Counted from the first letter of the stretch, positions 10,278-19,401 are shown. The stretch is 64,000 nt of DNA from Opitutia bacterium (GCA_003569245.1 BGOM01000002.1:62001-126000); one strand, 5' to 3'. The notes: a model not told the origin generated them from the sequence alone. Translations and numbers: made by a program.

Positions 10278-11474
10278 GTGACCCCCTATCTCGCCCAGCG
10301 CCGCGACGAGCTGATCCGCACTTACCGCGACGGTCTCCTGCAGGACGTGATCCCGTTCTGGCTCAAGCACGGCCTCGACCGGAAGCGCGGCGGCATCCAC
10401 ACCGCCCTCGGCCGCCGCGGCGAGCTGCTCGACTCGGATAAGTCCGTCTGGTTCCAGGGCCGGGCGGCCTGGACCTTCGCGAACCTCTACAACACGGTGG
10501 AGCCCCGGCCGGAGTGGCTCGAGGCGGCCCTGTCGTGCGCGGACTTCCTCCACGACCGTTGCGCGGACCTCACCGGCAAGCTGCATTTCACCGTGACCGC
10601 GGAGGGCGACCCGTTGCGCATGCGACGCTACGTCTTCAGCGAGTGCTTCGCGGCCATCGCCTACGGCGCGGTGCATCATGCCACCGGGCAGGCGAAGTGG
10701 AAGGAGCGGGCCGTCGCGGCGTTCGATCTCTTCCTGAAATTCAACCGCGAGCCGGGGCACATCCCGCCGAAGACCTCGCCGGAGACCCGTCCGATGAAGG
10801 GGCTCTCCCCGCTGATGATGACGCTCGTCACCGCGCAGGACCTGCGCGAGGACCTGGGCGACGTGGTCGTCCGGGGCCGGACGCTCACCCAGTGGGCCGC
10901 GGCGGCGATCGCCGAGATCGGCCGAGATTTCGTGAAGCCGGACCTGCGCGCCGTGCTGGAGACGGTCGGACCGTCCGGCGAGATCTACGACCATTTCGAC
11001 GGCCGGCTGCTGAATCCGGGCCACGCGATCGAGGCGGCCTGGTTCATCCTGCGCGAGGCCCGGCGGTCCGGCGACGAGGCGATGAAGCGGCTCGGCCTGG
11101 ACATGCTCGACTACATGTGGGAGCGGGGCTGGGACCGCGAGCACGGCGGGATCCTCTATTTCACGGACCTGTACGGGAAGCCAATCCAGGAGTACTGGCA
11201 TTTCATGAAGTTCTGGTGGCCGCACAACGAGGCCATCATCGCCACGCTCCTCGCCCACCTGATGACCGGGGACGCGAAGTACGCCGAGATGCACCGTCAG
11301 GTGCACGATTGGAGCTACGCGCATTTCCCGGACAAGGAGCACGGCGAATGGTACGGTTATCTCGACCGGCAGGGTCGCCCGACCACCGAGCTCAAGGGCA
11401 ACATGTGGAAGGGTCCCTTCCATATGCCCCGTCAGAAGCTGCTTTGCTGGCAGATGCTGGAGGGCGCCCGATGA
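10278..11474 (+). CDS. N-acylglucosamine 2-epimerase family protein
   Basis: A 398-residue AGE-family (alpha/alpha)6-barrel protein without a signal peptide. Family motifs include WFQGRAAWTFANLYN, HFDGRLLNPGHAIEAAWF, GWDREHGGILYF, KFWWPHNEAI and GNMWKGPFHMPRQ. AGE enzymes interconvert N-acetylmannosamine and N-acetylglucosamine; related members act on mannose or cellobiose. Because a sialic acid lyase operon lies convergently about 0.7 kb away, ManNAc to GlcNAc is the likely reaction, as in the Bacteroides-type pathway. The start is GTG. The stop overlaps the next gene's ATG by four bases (ATGA). Confidence 0.82.
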   Translation: MTPYLAQRRDELIRTYRDGLLQDVIPFWLKHGLDRKRGGIHTALGRRGELLDSDKSVWFQGRAAWTFANLYNTVEPRPEWLEAALSCADFLHDRCADLTGKLHFTVTAEGDPLRMRRYVFSECFAAIAYGAVHHATGQAKWKERAVAAFDLFLKFNREPGHIPPKTSPETRPMKGLSPLMMTLVTAQDLREDLGDVVVRGRTLTQWAAAAIAEIGRDFVKPDLRAVLETVGPSGEIYDHFDGRLLNPGHAIEAAWFILREARRSGDEAMKRLGLDMLDYMWERGWDREHGGILYFTDLYGKPIQEYWHFMKFWWPHNEAIIATLLAHLMTGDAKYAEMHRQVHDWSYAHFPDKEHGEWYGYLDRQGRPTTELKGNMWKGPFHMPRQKLLCWQMLEGAR

Positions 11475-12154
11475 GCGGTCGTCCCTGCGTCGCCTGCGGC
11501 AAGGGCATCCCGGACGAGGTCTTCGCCGGGCGCGGGGCCGGCGAGGTCTTCTGCCCGTGGTGCGCCGCGGGCCAGTCGGACGAGCCGCCGGCGCCGGCGG
11601 TCTCGGTCGAGGCAGGTCACCCGAAGGTACGGCGGACCATCGACGGCGAGGCCATCACCTACGAGACGCGGCTCGGGTCCTGCTTCGGCTGGATCTGGCT
11701 GATCTTCACGATCGGCCACTTCGGTTTCATGTTCTATGCGTGGTCCCAGGGGAACGTGAAGATGAACGGACGGGTGGTGCCGAACCCGGATTGGTGGATG
11801 TTCGCTCTGCTCGGTCTCTTCTACGTCCCGTTCTTCGTCGTCGGTCTGGCCCTCACGGTCTCGCGCTACAGCGTGCGGCTGACACCGGAGCGGCTGCGCG
11901 TCCGCTGGCGCTTCTTCCCGGGGCTCGGCTGGACCTGGGAGCTGGCCACCGGCGCGGACGTCGTCGTTCGCCAAGCGTACCGCGGCGCCAAGGAGAACAG
12001 CCGTCCGGTGATGGCGATTGTCGTGTCGTCGCAGGGTGAGACGATCGACTTCGGGAACTTCCTCGCGAAGGACATCAAGGCGTTCCTGGTCGCGGCCATC
12101 CGGGATTACTACGGCGAGGCGGCTCCGCCCGCCCCGGCGGACTTCATCGCTTGA
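11471..12154 (+). CDS. Zinc-ribbon membrane protein with PH-like tail, unknown function
   Basis: A 227-residue protein of unrecognised function. The N-terminus has two CxxC knuckles (PCVACGKG and FCPWCAAG), forming a probable zinc ribbon. Two transmembrane helices follow (about residues 75-95 and 112-132). The C-terminal half (SRYSVRLTPERLRVRWRFFPG to the end) looks like a bacterial PH-like domain. It is translationally coupled to the epimerase gene by an ATGA overlap. Its end overlaps the end of the convergent esterase gene by 11 bases. The coupling suggests a role linked to the epimerase, but nothing shows which. Confidence 0.75.
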   Translation: MSGRPCVACGKGIPDEVFAGRGAGEVFCPWCAAGQSDEPPAPAVSVEAGHPKVRRTIDGEAITYETRLGSCFGWIWLIFTIGHFGFMFYAWSQGNVKMNGRVVPNPDWWMFALLGLFYVPFFVVGLALTVSRYSVRLTPERLRVRWRFFPGLGWTWELATGADVVVRQAYRGAKENSRPVMAIVVSSQGETIDFGNFLAKDIKAFLVAAIRDYYGEAAPPAPADFIA

Positions 12155-13691
12155 TCCGCAGTTCGAACGGCGTCGCGGGCAGGCCGGCATCGTTCACCAG
12201 CGCCGCCTGCGCGTCCATGGCCCAGGCGTAGCGCACGACGACCGGCGCGCGCTGCGGCGCCGACGGGTCCGCGGGGAAGTCGATCACCAGCCGATCGCCG
12301 ACGACCCGGGCCGGGCCGGCGGGACGGAACTCGCCCGCGTCCGCCGCCCCCTCGCAGAGCACCTCGAGCTGCGGCGGTACGCCGGGCTTGAAGGCCAGGC
12401 CTTGGCCGAAGCGGAAGGACACCGTGATGGTCCGGCCGTCGTAGACGGCCTGGGTGGGGAGCGGTCCCGAGGGCCGGATCTCATCGTGGCCGTACCAGTG
12501 GAACAGCGCCCAGCGGGCGAGGCGTTCGCCGACCTCGCGTTTCTCCTTCGGGTGCACGTCCTTGGGGGCGCCCAGATCCAGGGTGACGGCCAGCCCGTAA
12601 CGTTCGGTCGACTCCTCGAGCCGGCGTTGGACCTCGCGGAAGCGCGGCCAGTGGAGCCGCGCGGGTTCCGCGATGGCGGGTAGCTGGCAGGTCAGGAAGG
12701 GCAGGCCCGGGTCGCGCCATTGTTCGCGCCAGTCGGCGACCAGCAGCTTCATGAGCCCCGCGTATTCCGCGACGTCCACGGCGCGGATCGCGTTGCTTTC
12801 GCCCTGATACCAGAGGACGCCCTTGATGGCGTAAGCCGTGATCCGGCCGGGGCCGGCGGCCCAGGCGAAGCCGGGCTTGTAGCCATGGTTCGGACCTTGC
12901 GCATCCTGGGGCGCGCGCGTCGCCCCGGCGAGGTGCTGGCGGGCGCGCAGCCGGACGAAGCTGCCGTCGAGGGACTCGTTGGCGAGCCAGTCGCCGGCGA
13001 CCTTGCGGCCGAAGTCCGGGCTGCGGCGCAGCGCGTCGGCGGAGATGAAACTCTCGATGGGCGCGCCACCGACCGCGTAATTGACGAGGCCGACCGGCAC
13101 CCCGGTCGTGGCGGCCACGCGCCGCGCGAAGTAATAGCCGACGGCGGAGATCTCGGCCGCGCTCTCGGGCGAACAGCGCCGCCAGGAGCCTGCGAAGAAC
13201 CGCTCCGGGGTCAGCCGCGCGATCGTCTCGGCGTCGAGCCGCGACGCCCCGTGGTATTGCCCGGCGAAGGCATGGTGGCGGAGCCGCACCAGCGCCGCGG
13301 TCGCCTTCGGCAGTTCCTCCGTCGCGTGCGCCTCGCGGCGCAGCGGAAACTCCATGTTCGACTGGCCCGCGGCGAGCCAGACGTCGCCGACGAGGATGTC
13401 GCCCAGGCGGACGTCCGCGATGCCGTCCTTGGCTTCCAGCTCGAGCGGCCGGGTCGAGGCCGGGCGTGCGGGGAAGCGCGCCGTCCAGCGTCCGTCCGCA
13501 TCCGCGTCGACGCCGATGCCCACGTCGCCGAGCCGCACCAGCACCGCGGCCCCCGCGCGGGCGGTGCCGCGCACCACGATCGGCTGATCGCGCTGGAGTA
13601 CCATCCCGTCGCCGAACCAGGGGTCGAACTCGGCCGCGCCCACGGCCGCCGCCAGCAGCGTCAGGGCGAGGCTCGGCCGCGGACCGCTCAC
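12144..13691 (-). CDS. Sialate O-acetylesterase
   Basis: A 515-residue secreted SGNH-type esterase that removes O-acetyl groups from sialic acids so that sialidase and lyase can act. The N-terminal signal peptide is followed by FDPWFGDGMVLQRDQP, typical of this family. Block I is WLAAGQSNMEFPL (catalytic serine), a second block is GVLWYQGESNA, and the Asp-His pair lies in KDVHPKEKREVGERLA. The GTG start at 13691 overlaps the sialidase stop by four bases (GTGA) and gives a clean signal peptide; longer starts run into the sialidase gene. It is the last gene of the sialic acid operon. Confidence 0.87.
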   Translation of the reverse strand: MSGPRPSLALTLLAAAVGAAEFDPWFGDGMVLQRDQPIVVRGTARAGAAVLVRLGDVGIGVDADADGRWTARFPARPASTRPLELEAKDGIADVRLGDILVGDVWLAAGQSNMEFPLRREAHATEELPKATAALVRLRHHAFAGQYHGASRLDAETIARLTPERFFAGSWRRCSPESAAEISAVGYYFARRVAATTGVPVGLVNYAVGGAPIESFISADALRRSPDFGRKVAGDWLANESLDGSFVRLRARQHLAGATRAPQDAQGPNHGYKPGFAWAAGPGRITAYAIKGVLWYQGESNAIRAVDVAEYAGLMKLLVADWREQWRDPGLPFLTCQLPAIAEPARLHWPRFREVQRRLEESTERYGLAVTLDLGAPKDVHPKEKREVGERLARWALFHWYGHDEIRPSGPLPTQAVYDGRTITVSFRFGQGLAFKPGVPPQLEVLCEGAADAGEFRPAGPARVVGDRLVIDFPADPSAPQRAPVVVRYAWAMDAQAALVNDAGLPATPFELRIKR

Positions 13692-14806
13692 CGGCCTTCG
13701 AGTCCGGCGCCGGTGATGGCGCGGTAGAGGACGACCGTGTTGCTGTTCGGCTCGTAGAGCACGCCGACATCGGCGCCGACCTGCGCCATCGAGCTGTAGG
13801 CGAACGGTCCGGGGAAGAGCAGGGTGGATTCGGCCCATGTCCTGCCGCCGTCGTCGGAGCGGCGCAAGGTGCCGTTGGCCCGGCCCTTGCCGGCCGGGTT
13901 CAGGAAGAAGATCGCCGGCTTCCCCGCCTGCGTGGCCGCCAGCAACGAGCCTTGGCAGGTCGGTTCGGGCAAGGCGGCGTCATCGACCGCCTTCGACCAG
14001 GTCGCGCCGCCGTCCTGCGACCACGCGGCCTTGCGCAGCGCGGTCCCCTTCCAGCGGCGGGAGTTGAGGTAGACCGAGCCGTCGGCGGCTTCGGCGACCT
14101 GCACCTCGTTGAGCTGCATGCCTTCCTGGGGCACCTCGGCGCCGCGCTTCCAGGTCTTGCCGGCGTCATCGCTGAAGGCGACCCAGTTGACGAAGTTGCG
14201 CTTCGGGTCCTGGGAATTGAACGGGATGATGAGCCGGCCCGCCTGGGCGCCCTTGCGCACCTGGATGCCGATGCCCGGCCCCGAGGCGCACGTCACCGCG
14301 TTCTCCGGCTTGAGGTCGCCGCTCACGTCGACGGGTTTCGACCAGGTCGCGCCTTCGTCGTCGGAGGTCACGAACTTGAGGCGGTTGCCCTTGGGGTCCT
14401 TCGGGCCGACGGGGAGGCCGCCGAACTCCTTGCCGCCGGCGGGGAAGGTCTGGAAAAAGAGGAAGACCCGGCCGCTCTTGGCGTCCTGCACGAGGCACGG
14501 GTTGTTGCAGCTGTCGGCGCCTTGCTCGTAGGCGACCGCCGGTTTGGACCATTGCTTGCCTTGGTCCTTGGACGTGGCGACCACCAGGTCATTGCCGGCC
14601 TGGTCGGTGGCCTTGTCGCGGGCCTCGGCCACGGCGATCAGGGTGCCCTTGGCCGTGCGCAGCAGCGCGGGGATGCGCACGGACGCGTGCGGGAGGTTCT
14701 TCTTCGCCTCGAAGACGGCCACGGCCGGCGTTTCGGCGAGCTTGGGTTCCGCGCCGAGGGGGGCGGCGGCGAGGACGAGGAGGCTGAGCGTGATTAGTCT
14801 TTCCAT
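13688..14806 (-). CDS. Exo-alpha-sialidase (neuraminidase)
   Basis: A 372-residue secreted GH33-type sialidase. A signal peptide (MERLITLSLLVLAAAPLGAE) is followed by the RIP motif VRIPALLRTAKGTLIAVAEAR. Several Asp-boxes (S-x-D-x-G-x-T-W) are visible: SDDEGATW, SDDAGKTW, SQDGGATW, SDDGGRTW and a degenerate SKDQGKQW. NEVQVAEAADGSVYLNSR and the C-terminal FAYSSM...VLYEPN fit the catalytic Glu/Arg and Tyr/Glu regions. It removes terminal sialic acids from glycans in the periplasm or outside the cell. It overlaps the lyase gene by 13 bases upstream and the esterase gene downstream. Confidence 0.9.
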   Translation of the reverse strand: MERLITLSLLVLAAAPLGAEPKLAETPAVAVFEAKKNLPHASVRIPALLRTAKGTLIAVAEARDKATDQAGNDLVVATSKDQGKQWSKPAVAYEQGADSCNNPCLVQDAKSGRVFLFFQTFPAGGKEFGGLPVGPKDPKGNRLKFVTSDDEGATWSKPVDVSGDLKPENAVTCASGPGIGIQVRKGAQAGRLIIPFNSQDPKRNFVNWVAFSDDAGKTWKRGAEVPQEGMQLNEVQVAEAADGSVYLNSRRWKGTALRKAAWSQDGGATWSKAVDDAALPEPTCQGSLLAATQAGKPAIFFLNPAGKGRANGTLRRSDDGGRTWAESTLLFPGPFAYSSMAQVGADVGVLYEPNSNTVVLYRAITGAGLEGR

Positions 14807-15708
14807 GAGAAATAGCCGATGGCCTCGAGTTCGCCGAGCATCGCCGCCACGCCCGCGGCGTCGGGGTTGGCGTTGGGCAGGCGGGCGGGGCCCACGGGGA
14901 CGCCGAGGTGCGTCATGAGCGCCTTGGCGCAGCCCATGTAGCCGCGCTTGGCGACGATGCGGATGACCTGCATCATCCGGTCCTGCTCGAGCTGGCAGGT
15001 GGCGAGGTCGCCCTGCGGGAAGGCGATCATCATGCGTTGCAGCGGGCCGGGGACGAAGTTGTACGTGCTGCCGACGCCGCCCCGCGCGCCCATCGCCAGC
15101 GCCGCGAGGAAGTACTCGTCGATGCCCCACGGGAGGTCGTACTTGCCGCCGGCCAGGCGCTTGCCGAGCAGGTAGGTGCCGAGGTCCGGGTTGGAGTATT
15201 TCACCCCCGCCAGGTTCGGGATGCGCGCGGCGGCGAGCTTCAGGAAATCATCGACCGGGAAGTTGATCCCCGTCAGCGGCGGGATGTCGTAGTAGTAGAA
15301 CGGCAGGCCGGGGGCGGCGGCGGCGACCTGCGCGCAGCAGGCGACCAGGTCCTCGACGTTGCGGGGCTTGAAGTACGACGGGGCGATCATGGAGATCGCG
15401 CTGGCCTCGTTGCGCTGGGCCTGGGCGGCCAGCGCCGCGGCGTCCGCGAGGCAGTTGGCGCCGACGTGCACGACGACCTTGATGCCGCTCGACTTCGCCA
15501 CGGCCGCCCAGCGGTCGCCGAGGGCGAGGCGTTCGGTGAGCTGCAGGGAGACGCTCTCGCCGGTCGTGCCCCCGATGAAGACCCGGTCGATCTTCCGGGC
15601 GAGGAGGTGCGCGGCCTGCCGCTCCACGACCGCGAGGTTCAGCGAGCCGTCGGCGTGGAACGGCGTGTGGGTGGCAGGGCAGAGCCCGTGGAACTGGAAG
15701 GCGGACAT
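14794..15708 (-). CDS. nanA: N-acetylneuraminate lyase (DHDPS/NAL family)
   Basis: A 304-residue cytoplasmic class I aldolase. The family motif GGTTGES is at residues 46-52, the catalytic tyrosine at Y140 in FYYYDIPPLTGINFP, and the Schiff-base lysine at K170 in LAGVKYSN. The DIPPLTG form resembles N-acetylneuraminate lyase (YNIPALSG) more than dihydrodipicolinate synthase. It cleaves sialic acid to N-acetylmannosamine and pyruvate. Position between transporter and sialidase genes supports the assignment. A related 2-keto-3-deoxy sugar aldolase cannot be excluded by sequence alone. Confidence 0.86.
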   Translation of the reverse strand: MSAFQFHGLCPATHTPFHADGSLNLAVVERQAAHLLARKIDRVFIGGTTGESVSLQLTERLALGDRWAAVAKSSGIKVVVHVGANCLADAAALAAQAQRNEASAISMIAPSYFKPRNVEDLVACCAQVAAAAPGLPFYYYDIPPLTGINFPVDDFLKLAAARIPNLAGVKYSNPDLGTYLLGKRLAGGKYDLPWGIDEYFLAALAMGARGGVGSTYNFVPGPLQRMMIAFPQGDLATCQLEQDRMMQVIRIVAKRGYMGCAKALMTHLGVPVGPARLPNANPDAAGVAAMLGELEAIGYFSWKD

Positions 15709-15719
15709 GGGAAGGAAGG

Positions 15720-16967
15720 TCAGGCGCGGTCGGCGTCGGTGGCGCGAATCCTAAGCACCAGCCAGGCCGAGAGACAAGCCACGCCGGCGAAACCGCCGAA
15801 GATCAGGTTGAGCGGTACCTGGTGGTCGCGGAGCCAGCCGAAGCCGACGTCGGCCAGGCCCCCGCAGGAGATGCTCGCCAGGTTCATGAGACCGTAACCG
15901 GTGGCGCGTTGGTCGGGCCGGGCGATCTGCGCGAGGATCGGCATGTTGTTGCTGTCGAAGAGGCCCCAGCCCAGCCCGAAGAGCACGAGGAAGGCGATGG
16001 CCAGCGGGAGGGAGCCCTGACCGATGACGATGCCGACGCCGAGCAACGCCGGGACGATGAGGCTCATGCCGAGGGCGCTGACCTGCTGCCGGCCGCGCGG
16101 CGAACGGCGCATCCAGCGGTCCGCCAGCCAACCACCGCCCAGCGCGCTGATGATGGCCGCGCCTTGCCACCAGACCACGGCGCTGACGCCGGCCAGACCT
16201 TGGGTGAGCCCGAGTTCCTTCTGCAGGACGCTGGGCATCCAGTCGCGGACGACCCAGCCGGCCAAGGCCGGCAGCGTGAAGTAAACCAGCAGCAGACGGA
16301 AGTCGCGGTTGCCCAGGAGGTCGCCGACCGCGGCGAAGGCCCGCGGGGCTTCGTCCGGCCGGGCGCGCGGGGTGTCCCGGAGCCACCACCACAGCGGGAA
16401 AGCGTAGACGACGCCGAGCAGTCCCAGGCCGGTGAAGGCCCAGCGCCACCCGAGCGTCGGGTCGTCCGCCACATAGCCGCCGAGGCTCCCGAGCATGACG
16501 CCGACGTAGATGCCGATCTGGTGCAGGCCCACCGCGCGCGAGCGTGTCGCGGTACCGTGGTGGTCGGCGATCAGGGCCAGCGCGGCCGGGATGTAGAAGG
16601 CCTCGCTCAGTCCCATGATGGCGCGCGTCGCCAGCAGCTGGTCGTAGCTCGTGGCGTGCGCCGTCGCCCAGGTGTCGGCGGACCAGACGAAAAGGCTCAG
16701 CGCGATGACATGCCGGCGGCCGAACCGGTCCGCCACGTAGCCCGCGAACGGGCTGGCCAGCGCGTAGGTCCACTTGAACCAGGCAAGCAGGTGTCCCCAC
16801 TGGGCCTGCGTCCTCAGGTCGTCGACGGACCCCATGATCGACTTCTGCATCGTCGCCACGAGCTGCCGGTCGAGGTAGTTGAGCAGCGCGACCGGCAGGA
16901 GCAGGAGCACCATGAGCCAGGCGGTGCGCATGGGGGAGGGAGCCGGCGCGGACGGGGTGAAGTTCAT
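15720..16967 (-). CDS. MFS transporter, probable sialic acid uptake
   Basis: A 415-residue MFS permease with 12 predicted helices. Recognisable parts are LNYLDRQLVATM in helix 1, the loop motif GYVADRFGRRHVIAL, and a second-half loop GGWLADRWMRRS. It belongs to the broad anion:cation symporter/sugar-acid branch. It lies between a NanM-like gene and nanA (12 bases), so sialic acid or ManNAc import is likely; this is inference from context. The same DNA is also open in another frame as an extension of the upstream kelch gene, but that extension has no protein-like features. Confidence 0.87.
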   Translation of the reverse strand: MNFTPSAPAPSPMRTAWLMVLLLLPVALLNYLDRQLVATMQKSIMGSVDDLRTQAQWGHLLAWFKWTYALASPFAGYVADRFGRRHVIALSLFVWSADTWATAHATSYDQLLATRAIMGLSEAFYIPAALALIADHHGTATRSRAVGLHQIGIYVGVMLGSLGGYVADDPTLGWRWAFTGLGLLGVVYAFPLWWWLRDTPRARPDEAPRAFAAVGDLLGNRDFRLLLVYFTLPALAGWVVRDWMPSVLQKELGLTQGLAGVSAVVWWQGAAIISALGGGWLADRWMRRSPRGRQQVSALGMSLIVPALLGVGIVIGQGSLPLAIAFLVLFGLGWGLFDSNNMPILAQIARPDQRATGYGLMNLASISCGGLADVGFGWLRDHQVPLNLIFGGFAGVACLSAWLVLRIRATDADRA

Positions 16968-18015
16968 CGGAATTGGCGGGGAGGGTCCAGCTGCTGCAGG
17001 CCGGCGTGCGCACGCCGGGCCGGGTCTCGCCGCTGATCGTCACGAGGTCATGGCCGAGGCGCAGCAGCGGCGCCGTCGCCAGCGGCGTCGGCCATTGGCC
17101 GACGACCTTGGGTTCGCGCGTCTCGAGGTCGATGAACAGGATGTCGCGGGATTGGCCGGGGTGGTCCGCCGGCGGTTTGCCGTAGTGGGACCCGTCATCG
17201 CCACCCACGAAGAAGAGGCCCGCGCCGGACGCCACGCCCGGGCCGGCGGGCGCCGCCAACGGGGACGGCAGTCCATGGAAGTCGGCGCCCTGCAGCCGGC
17301 TGTTCGCATGATGGAGATCGCTTTGGTAGGCCCGCGCCGGCTTGCCGCCTTGCGCGAAAAGCCCGCAGCCGCCGCCCCATAGCAAAGTCGTCTCCTCCGC
17401 CCCGAACAGCGGCAGGATCCGCGCCTGCGAGGCCTCGTCGGCGGAGAGGCGCCAGCCTTCCTGAGGTTTGTCCAGACGCAGGCTCGCGAGCGTGCCGAGC
17501 GCGGCGGTGGCGTCGGGCGAACGACTGCCGCCCAGCAGCGCGAGGGCGCCGTTCACTTCGGCGAAACCGGCGTAGGCGCGCGGCTCGGGGAGCGGAGCCG
17601 CGAATCGCTCGCACCGTCCCTCCGCGTCGACCTTCCAGACGGCGTCGAGGTGCCTGTCCGCGTCGGCGCCGCCGGCGATGATGAGAGCCTTGCGGTCGGC
17701 GCTGGCGCAGAAGGCGGCGTAAGCGTTGGGGCTCGGCAGTTCGCCGACCTTGCGCCACGTCCAGCGATCGTCCGCGCCCCGTCGGCAAAGGAAGATGTCC
17801 CGATGGAAGACCTTGGTGCCGCCTTCCCACGGCGGCTTGCCCGGAAAATTCGCCCCGCCGGCGGCGAGGATCGCCTCGCGGCCGTCGCCGGCGAGGATCA
17901 CCGCGGCCATCATGCCGGCGCGGCCGTGCGGATCAGGGATGTCGGGCAGCTCCAGCGCCGACAAGGCCGCGACACCGAGCAGCAGGCAGAGGTGGATTGC
18001 GCGCAACAGTCTCAT
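16964..18015 (-). CDS. Secreted NanM-like kelch protein (sialic acid mutarotase), frame broken at the 3' end
   Basis: A secreted kelch beta-propeller protein related to N-acetylneuraminate epimerase NanM, which speeds anomer equilibration before uptake. A signal peptide (MRLLRAIHLCLLLGVAALSA) is followed by propeller repeats (AAGGANFPGKPPWEGG, IAGGADADRH, LLGGSRSPDA, FVGGDDGSHYG) and the C-terminal signature ISGETRPGVRTP. As written, the frame has no stop there and runs on to 15751 across the whole MFS gene. Adding one base between about 16975 and 17005 would end the protein at TGA 16964-16966, overlapping the MFS ATG (ATGA), to give 350 residues. The end given here assumes that correction. 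Confidence 0.75.
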
Positions 18016-18070
18016 GGTCGCCGGGGTCCTTCTTTCCTAGGGCCCGGTCGGAACTTCCGCCAGCCCAACC

Positions 18071-19042
18071 TTACTCCGCGCGCACCAACCAGCCTTCGGT
18101 CGAACGGGCGCAGGGGCGGGTCTCGCCGTTGACGACCGCAAAACCGCTGTTCCACTTGGCGCAACCGGTGGTGACCAAGGCGCAGGAGCCCTCGCCGAGG
18201 GAGGCCCAGGCGTCGGCGGCCGGGTCGTAGCCCAGCACCTCCTTGGTGAAGCCGGGATGCTTGAGCGGCTCGACCTTGCCCGCGAGCTTGCCGTCGTCGC
18301 CTCCGAGCACGAGGAACTTGCCTGCGAGCGACGGGCAGGGGCTCGGCGCGGCGGCCGCCCCTCGCGGCAAAGGCGCGAGCCGCCGCCATTCCTTGCCGAG
18401 CGTGAACGCATGGCAGTCCGTCAGGTACTCGCGTTCGGCGCCCTTGACCCCGGGGGAGAGCGCGACGCCGCCGAAGAGGTAGAAGGTGTCCTTGGTGCCC
18501 GCGGACTGGGCGAGCATGCGTCCCGAGCCGGCGCACAGCGGCAGTTCCTTCCAGCCGGCGTTGAGGTTCGCGAGGTCCAGCGCGTAGGCCGTCGAGGAAG
18601 CGACGGTCGCGTCCGGTCGTTCGGTGCCGCCGGCGACGATGACCTTGCTACCGACGAGCGCGCCGGTGGCGTAGGCCAGCGGGCGCGGCAGGAAGGGGAA
18701 CGGCCGGACCTTGAGTTCGCCCTCCTCCAGGGAGAGCACGTAGCAGTCGGCGTAATGGCGGTGGGCATCCGCGCCGCCGATCGTCAGGAGGCCTTGACGG
18801 ATCGAGACGCCGACGCCGTAGCCGATCGGGCGGGGAAGCTTGCCGACGACCGTCCACTTCTTGGAGCGCGTGGTGGCGAGGGCGAGGACCTGGTCATGCC
18901 AGACCTTGGCGCCGCCTTCCCAGGCCGGCTTGGCGGGGAAGTTCGAGCCACCCGCGCACAGCAGGGATTCTCCGGTCACGCCCAGGAAGGAGCCGCCCAC
19001 GCCCGGGGCGTTCGGGGTTTCAGGAAGTCGGGTCCAGCGCAT
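18071..19042 (-). CDS. NanM-like kelch protein without signal peptide
   Basis: A 323-residue kelch propeller protein homologous to the neighbouring NanM-like gene: it shares the blocks CAGGSNFPAKPAWEGG, TIGGADAHRHYAD, VAGGTERPDA, VLGGDDGK and a final NGETRPCARSTEGW. The usual function is sialic acid mutarotation. Unlike its neighbour it begins directly with propeller sequence (MRWTRLPETPNAPGVGGSFLG) and has no signal peptide, so it would stay in the cytoplasm unless the true start lies upstream. It is the first gene of the minus-strand sialic acid operon, 55 bases ahead of the second kelch gene. Confidence 0.83.
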   Translation of the reverse strand: MRWTRLPETPNAPGVGGSFLGVTGESLLCAGGSNFPAKPAWEGGAKVWHDQVLALATTRSKKWTVVGKLPRPIGYGVGVSIRQGLLTIGGADAHRHYADCYVLSLEEGELKVRPFPFLPRPLAYATGALVGSKVIVAGGTERPDATVASSTAYALDLANLNAGWKELPLCAGSGRMLAQSAGTKDTFYLFGGVALSPGVKGAEREYLTDCHAFTLGKEWRRLAPLPRGAAAAPSPCPSLAGKFLVLGGDDGKLAGKVEPLKHPGFTKEVLGYDPAADAWASLGEGSCALVTTGCAKWNSGFAVVNGETRPCARSTEGWLVRAE

Positions 19043-19232
19043 GGTGATGGACGCAAGGAAGACAGGCGGCGAGAGGGTGTCCAGAGATTAGGCGTTTTCG
19101 GTGGAAACACCTTGTTTTTAGGCACGCGGGAGGTTTCCGGAGGTGTCGTCGCCGGCGGGTGATGCGGTCTCCGGGGCGACTTTTGTTTGACAGAGCGGCC
19201 GGGACCTTGCCTTGATTGGAGTCCTTTCGCAC

Positions 19233-19307
<75 letters not shown>

Positions 19308-19401
19308 GAAAGGACTCTTTCACCCCTGGAACCCCCGGGCGGAGGGGCGTTCGCAACCTTCTCCTTGACCATGGGAGGGGTTGGGGAAGGATGCTGGCAC
19401 C

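Noticed and set aside
15751-16963. C-terminal extension of the second kelch protein through the MFS gene
   Set aside because: The extension is Arg/Pro-rich without propeller repeats, while the overlapping frame encodes a full 12-helix transporter; a one-base frame break explains it better.
19043-19232. Operator GGTG-N4-CACC in the promoter region of the sialic acid operon
   Set aside because: A single short dyad (around 19099-19110) with no second copy and no identified regulator; too common by chance in GC-rich DNA.
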